A DNA stretch of 64,000 nucleotides. It comes from SSC4 sp964443225 (GTDB lineage: Bacteria > Chloroflexota > Anaerolineae > SSC4 > Amarolineaceae). Shown piece by piece: positions 24,158 through 32,275 of the stretch. Both the position numbers and the translations under genes were made by a program. Within the stretch, counting starts at the first letter, position 1; each line of letters starts with the position of its first letter. A model generated the notes under the pieces. The model had not been told where the DNA came from. It did not search any database and saw only the letters and a list, made by a program, of their open reading frames with translations. The DNA is taken from NCBI GenBank assembly GCA_964443225.1, contig CAYUCC010000004.1, positions 1 to 64,000 of the forward strand, read 5' to 3'.

Positions 24158-24722
24158 AGCCGGGCTCGATAAAGTCACCGTGGTGCAGGCCGCCGCTGAC
24201 CTGGCGAACGCTGAGGGGGTCGATGCGCTGTCGTTGGGCCGGCTGGCCGGGCGCCTGGGGGTGCGGACGCCTTCGCTGTACAATCACATCGACGGGCTGC
24301 CCGGCCTGTACCGTGAATTGAGCCTGCTGAACGCCCGGAGACTGGGTGAATGTCTGAGCGCTGCGGCAATCGGCAAAGCCGGCCCCGATGCTGTTTTCGC
24401 GGTTGCCCAAGCCTATCGCACGCACATCAAAGAGTCACCGGGGCTCTACCTGGCCAGCTTGCGCGCATCGGGGACCCAGGTGCCAGTCGACCGCGACCTG
24501 CAGGCCGCGGAAGAGCGCGTCGTCCAGGTTGCCCTGGCCGTCGTAGCATCCTTTGGCCTGAGCGGCGACGATGGACTGCACGCCGTGCGCGCAGTACGCA
24601 GCGTGGTCCACGGCTTTGCGACGCTGGAGGTGGCTGGAGGATTTGGGTTGCCGCTCGACTGCGACGAGAGTTTCCGGCGGTTGATCACGATGCTGATCGC
24701 CGGTTTGTTGGCGCCGGTGTGA
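24147..24722 (+). CDS. TetR/AcrR family regulator (WHG-type C-terminus)
   Basis: The 191-aa protein starts with the TetR helix-turn-helix region: K-V-T-V-V-Q-A-A-A-D-L-A-N-A-E-G, then L-A-G-R-L-G-V-R-T-P-S-L-Y-N-H-I-D. A C-terminal ligand domain follows with R-S-V-V-H-G-F-A-T-L-E-x-x-G-G-F-G, the mark of the WHG/TetR_C_33 subgroup. It is coupled to the hydrolase gene and probably represses the shared promoter at 23281-23300. Confidence 0.85.
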   Translation: MSRRAGLDKVTVVQAAADLANAEGVDALSLGRLAGRLGVRTPSLYNHIDGLPGLYRELSLLNARRLGECLSAAAIGKAGPDAVFAVAQAYRTHIKESPGLYLASLRASGTQVPVDRDLQAAEERVVQVALAVVASFGLSGDDGLHAVRAVRSVVHGFATLEVAGGFGLPLDCDESFRRLITMLIAGLLAPV

Positions 24723-24817
24723 GGGTCCGGCCACCCAGTTCCCAAATAGGAAATCTGCTCGGTAAGATTGCCGCGTGTGGGCCGCGCAGGACGCCAGGTG
24801 TCTACCTGGCCCCGACA

Positions 24818-25087
24818 TCACCCACCGGTGACGAGCGCAATTGCCCAGCCGTCGTAGCCCTTGATGCCCACAGTCTGCAGGACGGTGGCGGTGACGCGCG
24901 GTTCGGCAGCCAGCGCAGCATTGAAGCGCCGGATGCCCTGCACGCTGGGGTCACTGCTGTCGGCGTCGATGATGGCGCCGTTGCGTACGACGTTATCGCC
25001 AATGATCAGGCTGCCCGGACGGGTCAGCTCAAGCGCCCAGTGGAAGTAGGCCGCATCATTGACCCTGTCAGCCTCGCCCCCACCCAA
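24818..25087 (-). pseudogene. C-terminal fragment of an O-methyltransferase
   Basis: The frame reads A-Y-F-H-W-A-L-E-L-T-R-P-G-S-L-I-I-G-D-N, then V-V-R-N-G and SVQGIRRFNAALAAEPRV, and ends TVGIKGYDGWAIALVTG. This is the C-terminal third of family-3 (COG4122) S-adenosylmethionine-dependent O-methyltransferases. The N-terminal part with the cofactor-binding loop is missing, replaced by an unrelated few residues next to an ATCCAAA-type repeat. About 90 codons remain out of roughly 220, so this is a truncated remnant. Confidence 0.75.
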
Positions 25088-25104
25088 TCCCCCGCAGCCA
25101 CGTC

Positions 25105-25141
25105 AATCCAAAATCCAAAATTCCAAATCCAAAATCCAAAG
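25105..25141. repeat. ATCCAAA-type simple repeat
   Basis: Imperfect tandem copies of AATCCAAA (with one TTCCAAA variant) lie between the methyltransferase fragment and the TetR gene. Such tracts often mark recombination scars. Confidence 0.6.
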
Positions 25142-25146
25142 CGGTC

Positions 25147-25725
25147 TCACGCGCCGCACTGGGCCTCGATCAACTGCCGCGCCGCACTAGCCACCTGCGC
25201 GGCGGGACTGTGCGGTGAGGCACCAAACACACGCGCCGCCATGTAGGCGCCGTCCATCAGTAAAAACAACCCATCGGCCAGCACGTCGGGCTGGCGCGCA
25301 CCCGCTTCCTGGGCGAGCTGGCGAAACACCGCACGCACCGACTCTTTGTGTTCGAGTGCAATCTGATGGCCGGGGTAGTCCGGTGCCGGATACTCGGTGG
25401 CCACGTTCAGGAACGGGCAGCCGTAACAGGCGGGCGTGGTGGCGTAATTCTGCAACCCCTCGAAGAAGGCCAGCAGTTTGCCGCGCGCCGTGGTCTCACC
25501 CTGCGTGAGCGCGGTGAAATTCTTCCAGAAGACCTCATTGCTGTCTTCGAGATACGCCGCAATCAGGGCATCTTTGGAAGGATAATGCCGGTACAGCGTC
25601 ATCTTGCCAATGCCCGATGCGGCGGCGATGGTGTCCACCCCAATGGCACGATACCCGTGCCGGTAAAAGAGCCGCGCGGCGGTCTGAAAGAGCTGGTCCC
25701 TGGATGGGCTGTTTTCGCGTCCCAT
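25147..25725 (-). CDS. TetR/AcrR family regulator
   Basis: I use the ATG at 25725 (MGRENSPSRDQLF); the frame extends upstream only into the operator region. The 192-aa protein has the TetR N-terminus: A-A-R-L-F-Y-R-H-G-Y-R-A-I-G-V-D-T-I, then A-S-G-I-G-K-M-T-L-Y-R-H-Y-P-S-K-D. The C-terminal part has a Cys pair (PACYGCPF), as in the subgroup that controls oxidoreductases and other stress genes. It is divergent from the F420-reductase-like gene and shares its control region with two identical-type palindromes, so it very likely represses both. Confidence 0.85.
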   Translation of the reverse strand: MGRENSPSRDQLFQTAARLFYRHGYRAIGVDTIAAASGIGKMTLYRHYPSKDALIAAYLEDSNEVFWKNFTALTQGETTARGKLLAFFEGLQNYATTPACYGCPFLNVATEYPAPDYPGHQIALEHKESVRAVFRQLAQEAGARQPDVLADGLFLLMDGAYMAARVFGASPHSPAAQVASAARQLIEAQCGA

Positions 25726-25735
25726 GGTTTGCCTC

Positions 25736-25790
25736 TTGACACGATACAAGTCTGTATTGTATAATACGGCCTACCGATACAGGTCTGTAT
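25736..25790 (+). promoter_or_regulatory. Divergent control region with two TetR operators
   Basis: On the plus strand TTGACA (25736-25741) and TATAAT (25760-25765) are 18 nt apart. A 14-bp palindrome ATACA-AGTC-TGTAT (25744-25757) lies between them, and a second, ATACA-GGTC-TGTAT (25777-25790), lies downstream. The centres are 33 bp apart, three DNA turns. Binding should block the oxidoreductase promoter and probably the TetR promoter. Confidence 0.75.
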
Positions 25791-25836
25791 CATATCACAC
25801 TTTGCGCTGCGGCGCAACACGACAGGGAGACAACAC

Positions 25837-26520
25837 ATGAAAATCGGCGTTTTTGGAACGAGTATCGTCGGGCAAACGATCAGCGGCAAACTGGCAGAGA
25901 TCGGTCACGATGTGATGGTGGGCACGCGCGATGTGGCGCACACCATGGCCCAGACCGAACCACACCCCTATGGTTTTCCGGCCTTCAGCGTCTGGCAGCA
26001 GAGGCACCCCAGCGTCAAGCTGGGCACCTTCGCCGAAGCCGCCCAGCACGGTGACGTCGTGATCAATGCGACGAGCGGCGGCGGCTCGCTGGCGGCCCTC
26101 ATGGCGGCCGGAGAAGCCAACCTCAACGACAAGATCCTCATCGACATCTCGAACCCGCTCGACTTCTCGCAGGGCATGCCGCCCTTCCTCTCGGTGTGCA
26201 ACACCGACTCGCTGGCCGAGCAGCTCCAGCGGGCGTTCCCCGGGCTCAAGGTCGTCAAAACGCTCAACACGGTCACCGCCAGCCTGATGGTCAACCCGCG
26301 CCAGCTCGCTGACGGGGATCATCATCTGTTCGTCAGCGGTAACGACGCCGCGGCCAAAGCGCAGGTGAGTGATTGGCTGCGAACCTGGTTTGGCTGGCGG
26401 CACATCATCGACCTGGGCGACATCAGCACGGCACGCGGCACCGAGATGTACCTGCCGCTGTGGCTGCGGTTATGGGGTGCGCTGGGCACAGGTGTGCTCA
26501 ACGTCAAGGTCGTCAGGTAG
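25837..26520 (+). CDS. NADPH-dependent F420 reductase-like protein
   Basis: The 227-aa protein opens with a Rossmann strand (MKIGVFGTSIVGQTISGKLAEIGHDVMVGTRD) giving the G-T-x-x-V-G nucleotide site at residues 7-12. It continues with the family signature A-x-H-G-D-V-V-I-N-A-T, L-I-D-I-S-N-P-L-D, and VVKTLNTVTA. These features place it in the NADP-linked F420 oxidoreductase-like group, which also includes STEAP-like and other reductases. True F420 use cannot be decided from sequence alone. It is under the two-operator TetR control region, so expression is probably induced by a small molecule. Confidence 0.8.
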   Translation: MKIGVFGTSIVGQTISGKLAEIGHDVMVGTRDVAHTMAQTEPHPYGFPAFSVWQQRHPSVKLGTFAEAAQHGDVVINATSGGGSLAALMAAGEANLNDKILIDISNPLDFSQGMPPFLSVCNTDSLAEQLQRAFPGLKVVKTLNTVTASLMVNPRQLADGDHHLFVSGNDAAAKAQVSDWLRTWFGWRHIIDLGDISTARGTEMYLPLWLRLWGALGTGVLNVKVVR

Positions 26521-26597
26521 CAGCCGGTAATGCCACAGGTCCCCGGTGGCTGGAACTCCAGCCGGTGGTGACGTGGTATCAAAGGTGTCCTGGAGGC

Positions 26598-26646
26598 TGG
26601 GCCTTCAGCTGGGTTTGTTACTACATCAGCACCGGCTGAAGGCCCA
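26598..26646. repeat. Inverted repeat upstream of the aldo/keto reductase gene
   Basis: 12-nt arms (TGGGCCTTCAGC at 26598-26609; GCTGAAGGCCCA at 26635-26646) pair perfectly around a 25-nt loop. It may end the upstream transcript; this GCTGAAGGCCC style is a common dispersed intergenic hairpin. Confidence 0.5.
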
Positions 26647-26690
26647 ACCTCTATCCGAGCGCCGGTCAGATAGAGAAAGGTACGTAACTC

Positions 26691-27653
26691 ATGGAACACA
26701 CATCAGCATTGGGCCAAAGTGCTCTCACAGTGCCACGGATGGGATTAGGAGCTATGGTGTGGGGCCAACCCAAAGGCATGGCGCGTTGGACACCTGCACA
26801 ACTGAGTTATGGCCCGTCCCACGGCCCGTCGGAAGAGGTACAGGCGTTGACGGCCAGTCTGGCAGGAGGGGTAAACCTGATCGACACGGCGGCCATGTAC
26901 AGCAACGGCGCATCCGAGCGGCGTGTGGGCGAGGTGAGCCGCGGCCAGGATGTGCTCATTGCCACCAAGTTTCCCCCTGGGATGTTCTCACGCACGGAGG
27001 ACTTCCCGGCGACCCTGGCGGCAAGCCTGGCCCGCCTGGGACGTGACCACATCGATCTGTACCAACACCACTTCCCGTCCAACCGCGTTTCCATCCCGCG
27101 CCTGATGGCGTTCATGGCGGATGCCGTGGAAGCGGGCAAAGTCAGGGCGGTTGGGGTGAGCAACTATTCCGCAGAACAGATGCGCCTCGCGCATGCCGTG
27201 CTGGCTGACCGGGGTATTCCACTCGCTTCGAACCAGGTTCAGTATTCGCTGCTGCACCGGCAGCCCGAAGTAAACGGTGTGCTGGACACCTGTCGCGAGT
27301 TGGGCGTCACGTTGATCGCCTACCAGCCCCTGGCCAGCGGCGCACTCACAGGCCGCTACACCAATGGCACTCGCCCCTCGGGCTTTTTCCGGCGGTTCAT
27401 GGGCCACTTTCGAGGTAAAGGCAGCGCGGCTGTGGCGCCCGTGGTGCTGTTGCTGCGGGAGATCGGCGCGCGGTACGCCAAAAGCCCGGCCCAGGTCGCA
27501 CTGCGCTGGTTGATCGAAGACCCGCACGTGTTGCCGATACCCGGTGCCAAAAATGGCAAACAGGCCGCAGAAAACGCCGGCGCGCTCACCTTCAGCCTGG
27601 CGCCGGCAGAGATCGAGGCCCTGAATCTTGCGACGATGGTTTGGCGGGTTTAG
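26691..27653 (+). CDS. Aldo/keto reductase
   Basis: The 320-aa protein has the AKR barrel and its catalytic tetrad: D65 and Y70 (NLIDTAAMYSNG), K93 (IATKFPP) and H126 (LYQHHFP). NADPH-binding motifs near the end include VALRWLI and PIPGAKN. The insert around residues 225-260 (GFFRRFMGHFRGKG) is typical of the pyridoxal- or auxin-related AKR subgroup. A GAGAAAGG site precedes the ATG. It probably reduces carbonyl compounds; with the upstream F420-reductase-like gene it forms a redox cluster, though a hairpin separates the two. Confidence 0.85.
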   Translation: MEHTSALGQSALTVPRMGLGAMVWGQPKGMARWTPAQLSYGPSHGPSEEVQALTASLAGGVNLIDTAAMYSNGASERRVGEVSRGQDVLIATKFPPGMFSRTEDFPATLAASLARLGRDHIDLYQHHFPSNRVSIPRLMAFMADAVEAGKVRAVGVSNYSAEQMRLAHAVLADRGIPLASNQVQYSLLHRQPEVNGVLDTCRELGVTLIAYQPLASGALTGRYTNGTRPSGFFRRFMGHFRGKGSAAVAPVVLLLREIGARYAKSPAQVALRWLIEDPHVLPIPGAKNGKQAAENAGALTFSLAPAEIEALNLATMVWRV

Positions 27654-27787
27654 TTCGAAGGCTTGCGGCCCTCCGGATCCAGCTCGTCTGCGTGCTGGCG
27701 CGCCGGGAGGTCGAAGAGGTAGTACGGCGAGAAGAAGGCGCCCTGGTTGACGCGGCCACGGCGAGTGGTGTCAGTGGGACTGTTCAT
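27650..27787 (-). pseudogene. Short protein-like remnant, unrecognised
   Basis: From an ATG at 27787 the frame reads MNSPTDTTRRGRVNQGAFFS and YYLFDLPARQHADELDPEGR, then stops after 45 residues. The codon pattern and composition look like a genuine N-terminus of a larger protein rather than noise, but I do not know the family. It overlaps the end of the aldo/keto reductase gene by 4 nt. Confidence 0.3.
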
Positions 27788-28103
27788 GTTTCCATCCACC
27801 CTGCAAGACGCTCCCTTGGTACATTGACTCTCAGACGCCACCGGCGGTCATAGGGCCCGTCAGGCGATAATCGGGGATCGAGGCGGACAAACCCGGCGGA
27901 GAGGTTACTGTGCCACTCGGTCATCGCCAGTGCCCATCCGCATGCACAGAGGAAACCGACAGCAGATCGCGAATGCGCTGGACATCCATGCACTCGCTGT
28001 CAACACGTGTTTTGCAGGCACCAAGGCACCAAAAAACAAAAACTACTTGGTGCCTTGGTGCCTTGGTGGTTCCACTTCTATCCCCGACGTACGGGTTTTC
28101 GCC
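27788..28103. other. Intergenic region with one hairpin repeat
   Basis: No gene is supported here. It holds the inverted repeat at 28017-28062. Confidence 0.5.
28017..28062. repeat. GGCACCAAGG hairpin, dispersed family
   Basis: 15-nt arms (28017-28031 and 28048-28062; GGCACCAAGGCACCA) pair perfectly, with an A-rich loop. The arm sequence is shared with the terminator at 20759-20820. It lies after the stop of the metalloprotease gene and may end that transcript. Confidence 0.6.
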
Positions 28104-31100
28104 TCATCGCACAGGCGGGCAGGCCATCCCCCAAACCGATGCCACCGCGCCCACATCCACGATGTCGTTGACGCCATCGCAGCCGCCGTTCGCCTGGCAG
28201 TCCACGTCGGCCGCCGGCGTGAGGCTGCCGCTGGCCTCGAAGACGTTCCAGGCATCGCCCACGGCGATGATGTCCCCGACGTCGATGGTGGTCGAACTCA
28301 CGCCACACGAGCAGTTGATGTCGGCCCAGTAACAGGCCACCGGCGCAATCGTGAAGTCGACGTTGGAGACGTCGAAGAAGATGTTGTCCGCACACGAGAC
28401 ACGCACGCGGGCTTCGCTGGTGCCGGCATAGGGCACGACGACACTCTGCGTGCCATCGTTGGGTGTCCCAGCCGCCAGAATCGTCGGATAGGTCTGCCCG
28501 CCGTCGACCGAGAGCTCGATGTCGACCGCGGCACAGCTCACCGGCGCCGCCGCGGTGTTGGCTACGTTCCAGGTGACGTTCGCCGCCGTGTTGCGCGTCC
28601 ACGTCACCGCGGTGTTCGGCGCAGTGACCAGGAACGGGCCGGCGGTGTTCGCCAGCAGCAGCGTGGTGTCGGCGCTGTTCACCCCACCCTCACCGTCGCG
28701 CGCTGTGAAGCGGAAGTGCAGCGAAAGCGGATTGGCATTGACACCGGTGTAACCGACGTAGTCCGCCGTGGGGAGGAACTCGGCAAAACACTCGTTCACC
28801 GGCACCGGTACCGGCAGCGCAATCGGCCCCACCGGGCAGGCTCCCGTGTCGGCGTTGGTGTTGTTGTCCAGGATCTGGTCGAGATCAGGGAAGACGCGCG
28901 TCGGGTCGCTGGTCAGCGCATTGGCGTCGGGCGAGTTGTAGACCAACGGGTCGCTGAACTGTGCCGATTTGGGGAACATGGCAAACAGCGCGCCGTCGAC
29001 CTTGGTGTTGTACAATAACGAGGTGCCGTTGCCGCCGCCGCGGTCGTTCTGCTCCCAGCTGAAGACCATCGGGTCCCCCTCGGCATCGGTGGCGCTGCCG
29101 GTCAAGGTAAACGGCGTGCGCAGCGGGATCGTATACCCGGCCGGCACCGTCACCGCTGGCCACGTGTTCCCGGTCGGCGTGATGATCCCACCCTTGTTGT
29201 CGACCGGCCCACCCTTGTCGGTCTCGCCGAAGAAGCCGCTGAGACCCGCACTCAGGTTGGTCAACGCCAGCAGCACCGGCACGTTGGTATTGGCCAACGT
29301 ACCGCCAAACGACACCTGGAACCCGCTGGTGCTCGGGGCACCGCTCCCGCCGAAGTTGGATACCGTGACCGTCGCCCCCGCCGGGACGATCGGCGTCAGT
29401 GCGGCCTGGATGCCGGCCGCCGTGTAGTTGACGCCGTTGGTGATGAGGGCCGAATCGGTGCCGTTGTAGTTGATCGTGAACGAGTCGAAAGCCCCGCCGT
29501 GGTTCGTCTCCTCCACCGAGGCAAAACAGCCGCCGCAGCTCAGGTTGACGATCTGGATGTTCGGGACGTCGAGCCCGGCCGATGCCCCGCCGTAGGTGAG
29601 CGTGAAACCCGTGCCGGTGGCGCTGCTCACGGTGACGGTGCCGGCGAACCCGGCGATGCCGTTGATGGCGGTCTGCACGTTGGCCGTGGTGTAGGCCAGG
29701 CCGCTGCCGCCAATCAGCACCGAATCGCTGCCGCCGATGCGCACCTGGAAGGGTGAGTAGAACGTCACGGTGCCGCTGCCCGAATTGCCCAGGCCGGCGG
29801 TCGGATTCGTATACTGGAAGCTGCGCGCCGTCGGGACCGCGGTGATCGTCCAGGTACCGTTGTAGCCGGCCACCCCGACGCCGGAGATCACGACGACATC
29901 CCCCACGGCACGCCCGTGCGCCGCCGAGGTGCGGATCGTCACCGTGTTGCCGACCTCCGAGGCGCCCGGCGCAGTCAAGGTGACCGTGCCGCCGCCCGAA
30001 GTCGCCAGGCCACTGGTCGGGTTCGTGTACTGGAACGAGCGTGTGGTTGGGACCGCGGTCACCGTCCAGGTGCCATTGTAGCCGGCCACAGCCACGCCGG
30101 CGATGGTGACGGTATCCCCGACCTGGAGGGTGTGCGCACTGCCGGTGGCAATCGTGACCGTGTTGCCGTTCTCTTCGGCGCCGCCGCGCGAGGTGGCGCT
30201 CGGTGCGGCGTTGATGGTGACACTCAGCGGCTGTACGTTGGCGGTCGGTGCATAACCGGGGCCAAACGTCACCACCTGGACCTCGTTACCGCCGCCGAAG
30301 TGGCGCAGCGAGGCGGTCTGCACCTCGCTGATGGCAGCCTGGTTGGAAGCGGTGTAGGTCGAGATCTCCTGCAGGCTGCGCTGCGAGAAGTAGGGATCGC
30401 TGTGGTCCTGCAGGTTGTCGGTGAGGCAGATGCCGGCGTAGGCCATGACCGACGACCCGCTGCCGGGCTCGACCGAGTTCGTGGCGCTGCGGTTGCCGCC
30501 CGAGCAGTTGAGCTGGTTGCCGTTGAAGGTGTGATTGCCGCTGAACTGGTGCCCCATTTCGTGCGCCACGTAATCGACGGCAAAGAAGTCACCGGTCGGC
30601 GTCGGGATACCGGTGCAGCCGCCGGCCTTGTTGGCGCGGCCGACGACCCCCAGGTTGGCGATACCGCCGCCCGGCTGGCCGAGCGCCAGGTGGCCGATGT
30701 CGTAGTTCGAGGCGCCGATGATCTGCCCGATGACGATACGGGCACGGCTGGTGCTGGAACAGCTGGTGACCTGCGACTGGGTGAAACACGCCGCCGTGCC
30801 GCACGGCCCGTTAGGCGCAACGGCCTGGGCCCAGGTGTCGAGGTTGAGCAGGTCGTTGTTGGCCACCAGCACCATGCGGATCGAGAGGTCGTCCTCGTAA
30901 ATTTGGGTGACGCGGTTCATGAGCGTGACCTTGGCCGGCGTCACGTTGGCCGGGCCGCCGTGGTAGGTGGCATAACCGGGATCGGTGATCAGGGCCAGGC
31001 GGTAGGTGCGCAGGACGTCACCCGTTGGGGGATGGCTGGTCGATTCGCCGTCGCGCACGACCTGGTAACTCGTCCAGGCGGCGGCGTTCCCGTCACTGGC

Positions 31101-31958
31101 GGCGACGATGTGTGTGTCCAGGCTGCCAGTGGGATCGGCGGCGAAGCGGATCTCGAATGCGCCGGTCTCGTCGGCGCTGGTGACCAGCGTGCGCGGTGCA
31201 AAACCTTCGGTGGGGTCTGATATGGTGAGCGTGATCGGGGCATATGCGGCAAACCCGCGGCCCTCGGCGGTCACGGTCTCGTCGGCATAGAAGTAGCCGC
31301 GGTCGAGCGACAGCTCGGCGCCGTCCGCCTGGCGTTCGGCAAAGCCGTCGTGCGGGTCGGCGCTCAGGTCACGTCCGAAGTACGCCGCATAGAGGCTGTC
31401 GTCGAGGTGGTAGTACGGATCGATGTACCAGATCCCCTGCGGCGAGCGGACCGAGGCATGGAAGCCGAGCGGCGTCAGGTCGAAGCGGATCGTAGCGGAT
31501 GGATCATCGATGCCGCGGCCGCGGTAGGTGTGGATATCGGGGTGTCTGGCGGCCAGGCCCGCTTCCATGATCGGTGATTCCTGGACGGCGAAGCGTTCGA
31601 AGTCGCCGCAGGGGTTGGGCAGCGCCAGGACGAGCGGGTCTGTCCTGGCCGCCGGGCTGAACTCGAGCGGGGCAGTAGCGAGCAGGGCCGCCATCCCGTC
31701 GCGGTTCAGTGTGTAGGCCTGGAAGCGCACGGGGCTGATGGCGGGTTGGGCGTCGGGGCGGGCCGGGGGTGGTGTACCGGCCACGGGCTGCCACAGGTTC
31801 TGGCCTGGGGCATCGCCTGGGGCCACCGGCACGCACCGCGCGGCGGTGGGTTCGTCGGCCGGCGGCGCTGCCATTGCCAGCGGGACGGTTGGCAGAGCGG
31901 CGCCCGCGACGATGGCGATGACGATGAGGCCAATCAACAATCGCTGGATGTGCTTCAT
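28104..31958 (-). CDS. Secreted reprolysin-type zinc metalloprotease with dockerin-like C-terminus
   Basis: The ATG at 31958 has an ideal AAGGAGA site; the longer frame to 32096 would contain the promoter. The 1,284-aa product has a signal peptide (LLIGLIVIAIVAGAALPT), a pro-region, and an M12B-type catalytic domain. The zinc site HEMGHQFSGNH lies around residue 466 and the Met-turn VMAYAGIC near 505. Two tandem units of ~69 aa follow at about 595-733, each with G-N-T-V-T-I, V-A-G-Y-N-G-T-W-T and FQYTNPT, resembling FCCH-type repeats. Ig-like domains follow, then a degenerate dockerin with D-x-x-D-V-G-D-I-I repeats and a terminal V-W-G-M. Probably an exported protease held in a surface complex. 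Confidence 0.85.
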   Translation of the reverse strand: MKHIQRLLIGLIVIAIVAGAALPTVPLAMAAPPADEPTAARCVPVAPGDAPGQNLWQPVAGTPPPARPDAQPAISPVRFQAYTLNRDGMAALLATAPLEFSPAARTDPLVLALPNPCGDFERFAVQESPIMEAGLAARHPDIHTYRGRGIDDPSATIRFDLTPLGFHASVRSPQGIWYIDPYYHLDDSLYAAYFGRDLSADPHDGFAERQADGAELSLDRGYFYADETVTAEGRGFAAYAPITLTISDPTEGFAPRTLVTSADETGAFEIRFAADPTGSLDTHIVAASDGNAAAWTSYQVVRDGESTSHPPTGDVLRTYRLALITDPGYATYHGGPANVTPAKVTLMNRVTQIYEDDLSIRMVLVANNDLLNLDTWAQAVAPNGPCGTAACFTQSQVTSCSSTSRARIVIGQIIGASNYDIGHLALGQPGGGIANLGVVGRANKAGGCTGIPTPTGDFFAVDYVAHEMGHQFSGNHTFNGNQLNCSGGNRSATNSVEPGSGSSVMAYAGICLTDNLQDHSDPYFSQRSLQEISTYTASNQAAISEVQTASLRHFGGGNEVQVVTFGPGYAPTANVQPLSVTINAAPSATSRGGAEENGNTVTIATGSAHTLQVGDTVTIAGVAVAGYNGTWTVTAVPTTRSFQYTNPTSGLATSGGGTVTLTAPGASEVGNTVTIRTSAAHGRAVGDVVVISGVGVAGYNGTWTITAVPTARSFQYTNPTAGLGNSGSGTVTFYSPFQVRIGGSDSVLIGGSGLAYTTANVQTAINGIAGFAGTVTVSSATGTGFTLTYGGASAGLDVPNIQIVNLSCGGCFASVEETNHGGAFDSFTINYNGTDSALITNGVNYTAAGIQAALTPIVPAGATVTVSNFGGSGAPSTSGFQVSFGGTLANTNVPVLLALTNLSAGLSGFFGETDKGGPVDNKGGIITPTGNTWPAVTVPAGYTIPLRTPFTLTGSATDAEGDPMVFSWEQNDRGGGNGTSLLYNTKVDGALFAMFPKSAQFSDPLVYNSPDANALTSDPTRVFPDLDQILDNNTNADTGACPVGPIALPVPVPVNECFAEFLPTADYVGYTGVNANPLSLHFRFTARDGEGGVNSADTTLLLANTAGPFLVTAPNTAVTWTRNTAANVTWNVANTAAAPVSCAAVDIELSVDGGQTYPTILAAGTPNDGTQSVVVPYAGTSEARVRVSCADNIFFDVSNVDFTIAPVACYWADINCSCGVSSTTIDVGDIIAVGDAWNVFEASGSLTPAADVDCQANGGCDGVNDIVDVGAVASVWGMACPPVR

Positions 31959-32045
31959 GAAAGTCTCCTTGGTAGGAATGGCTGCATGAACGTTGGTGTT
32001 GCTGCGGAGGATTGCCCGGTCGGGGGCGATGACCTTTACAGCCCG

Positions 32046-32074
32046 ATTATACTGTACAGGATACAGCGGGTCAA
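32046..32074 (-). promoter_or_regulatory. Promoter of the metalloprotease gene
   Basis: On the minus strand TTGACC (32069-32074) and TATAAT (32046-32051) are 17 nt apart. The perfect octamer palindrome CTGTACAG (32052-32059) sits in the spacer and could bind a regulator. The remainder of this 317-nt gap (to 32275) shows nothing else. Confidence 0.7.
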
Positions 32075-32275
32075 TAAGTTCTGTGGATAGTGACACTTCC
32101 TATTGCCTGACTGGCAAGCATGAATTGACCGATCAAAACCGCTCAACCCATCCCAGCAGTAGCCATCATCACGGGAACATCACTATCGTTGGATTTGCTG
32201 GTACGGTCTCTTTTGTCTTTGGGCTTGACGAGGGAGAACCTGGCGCGGCTGATTGCGGCCTGAATCGTTTGCGGA

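Noticed and set aside
29916..31220. 434-codon plus-strand frame over the metalloprotease
   Set aside because: Shadow of the minus-strand protease, whose zinc site and Met-turn prove the real frame.
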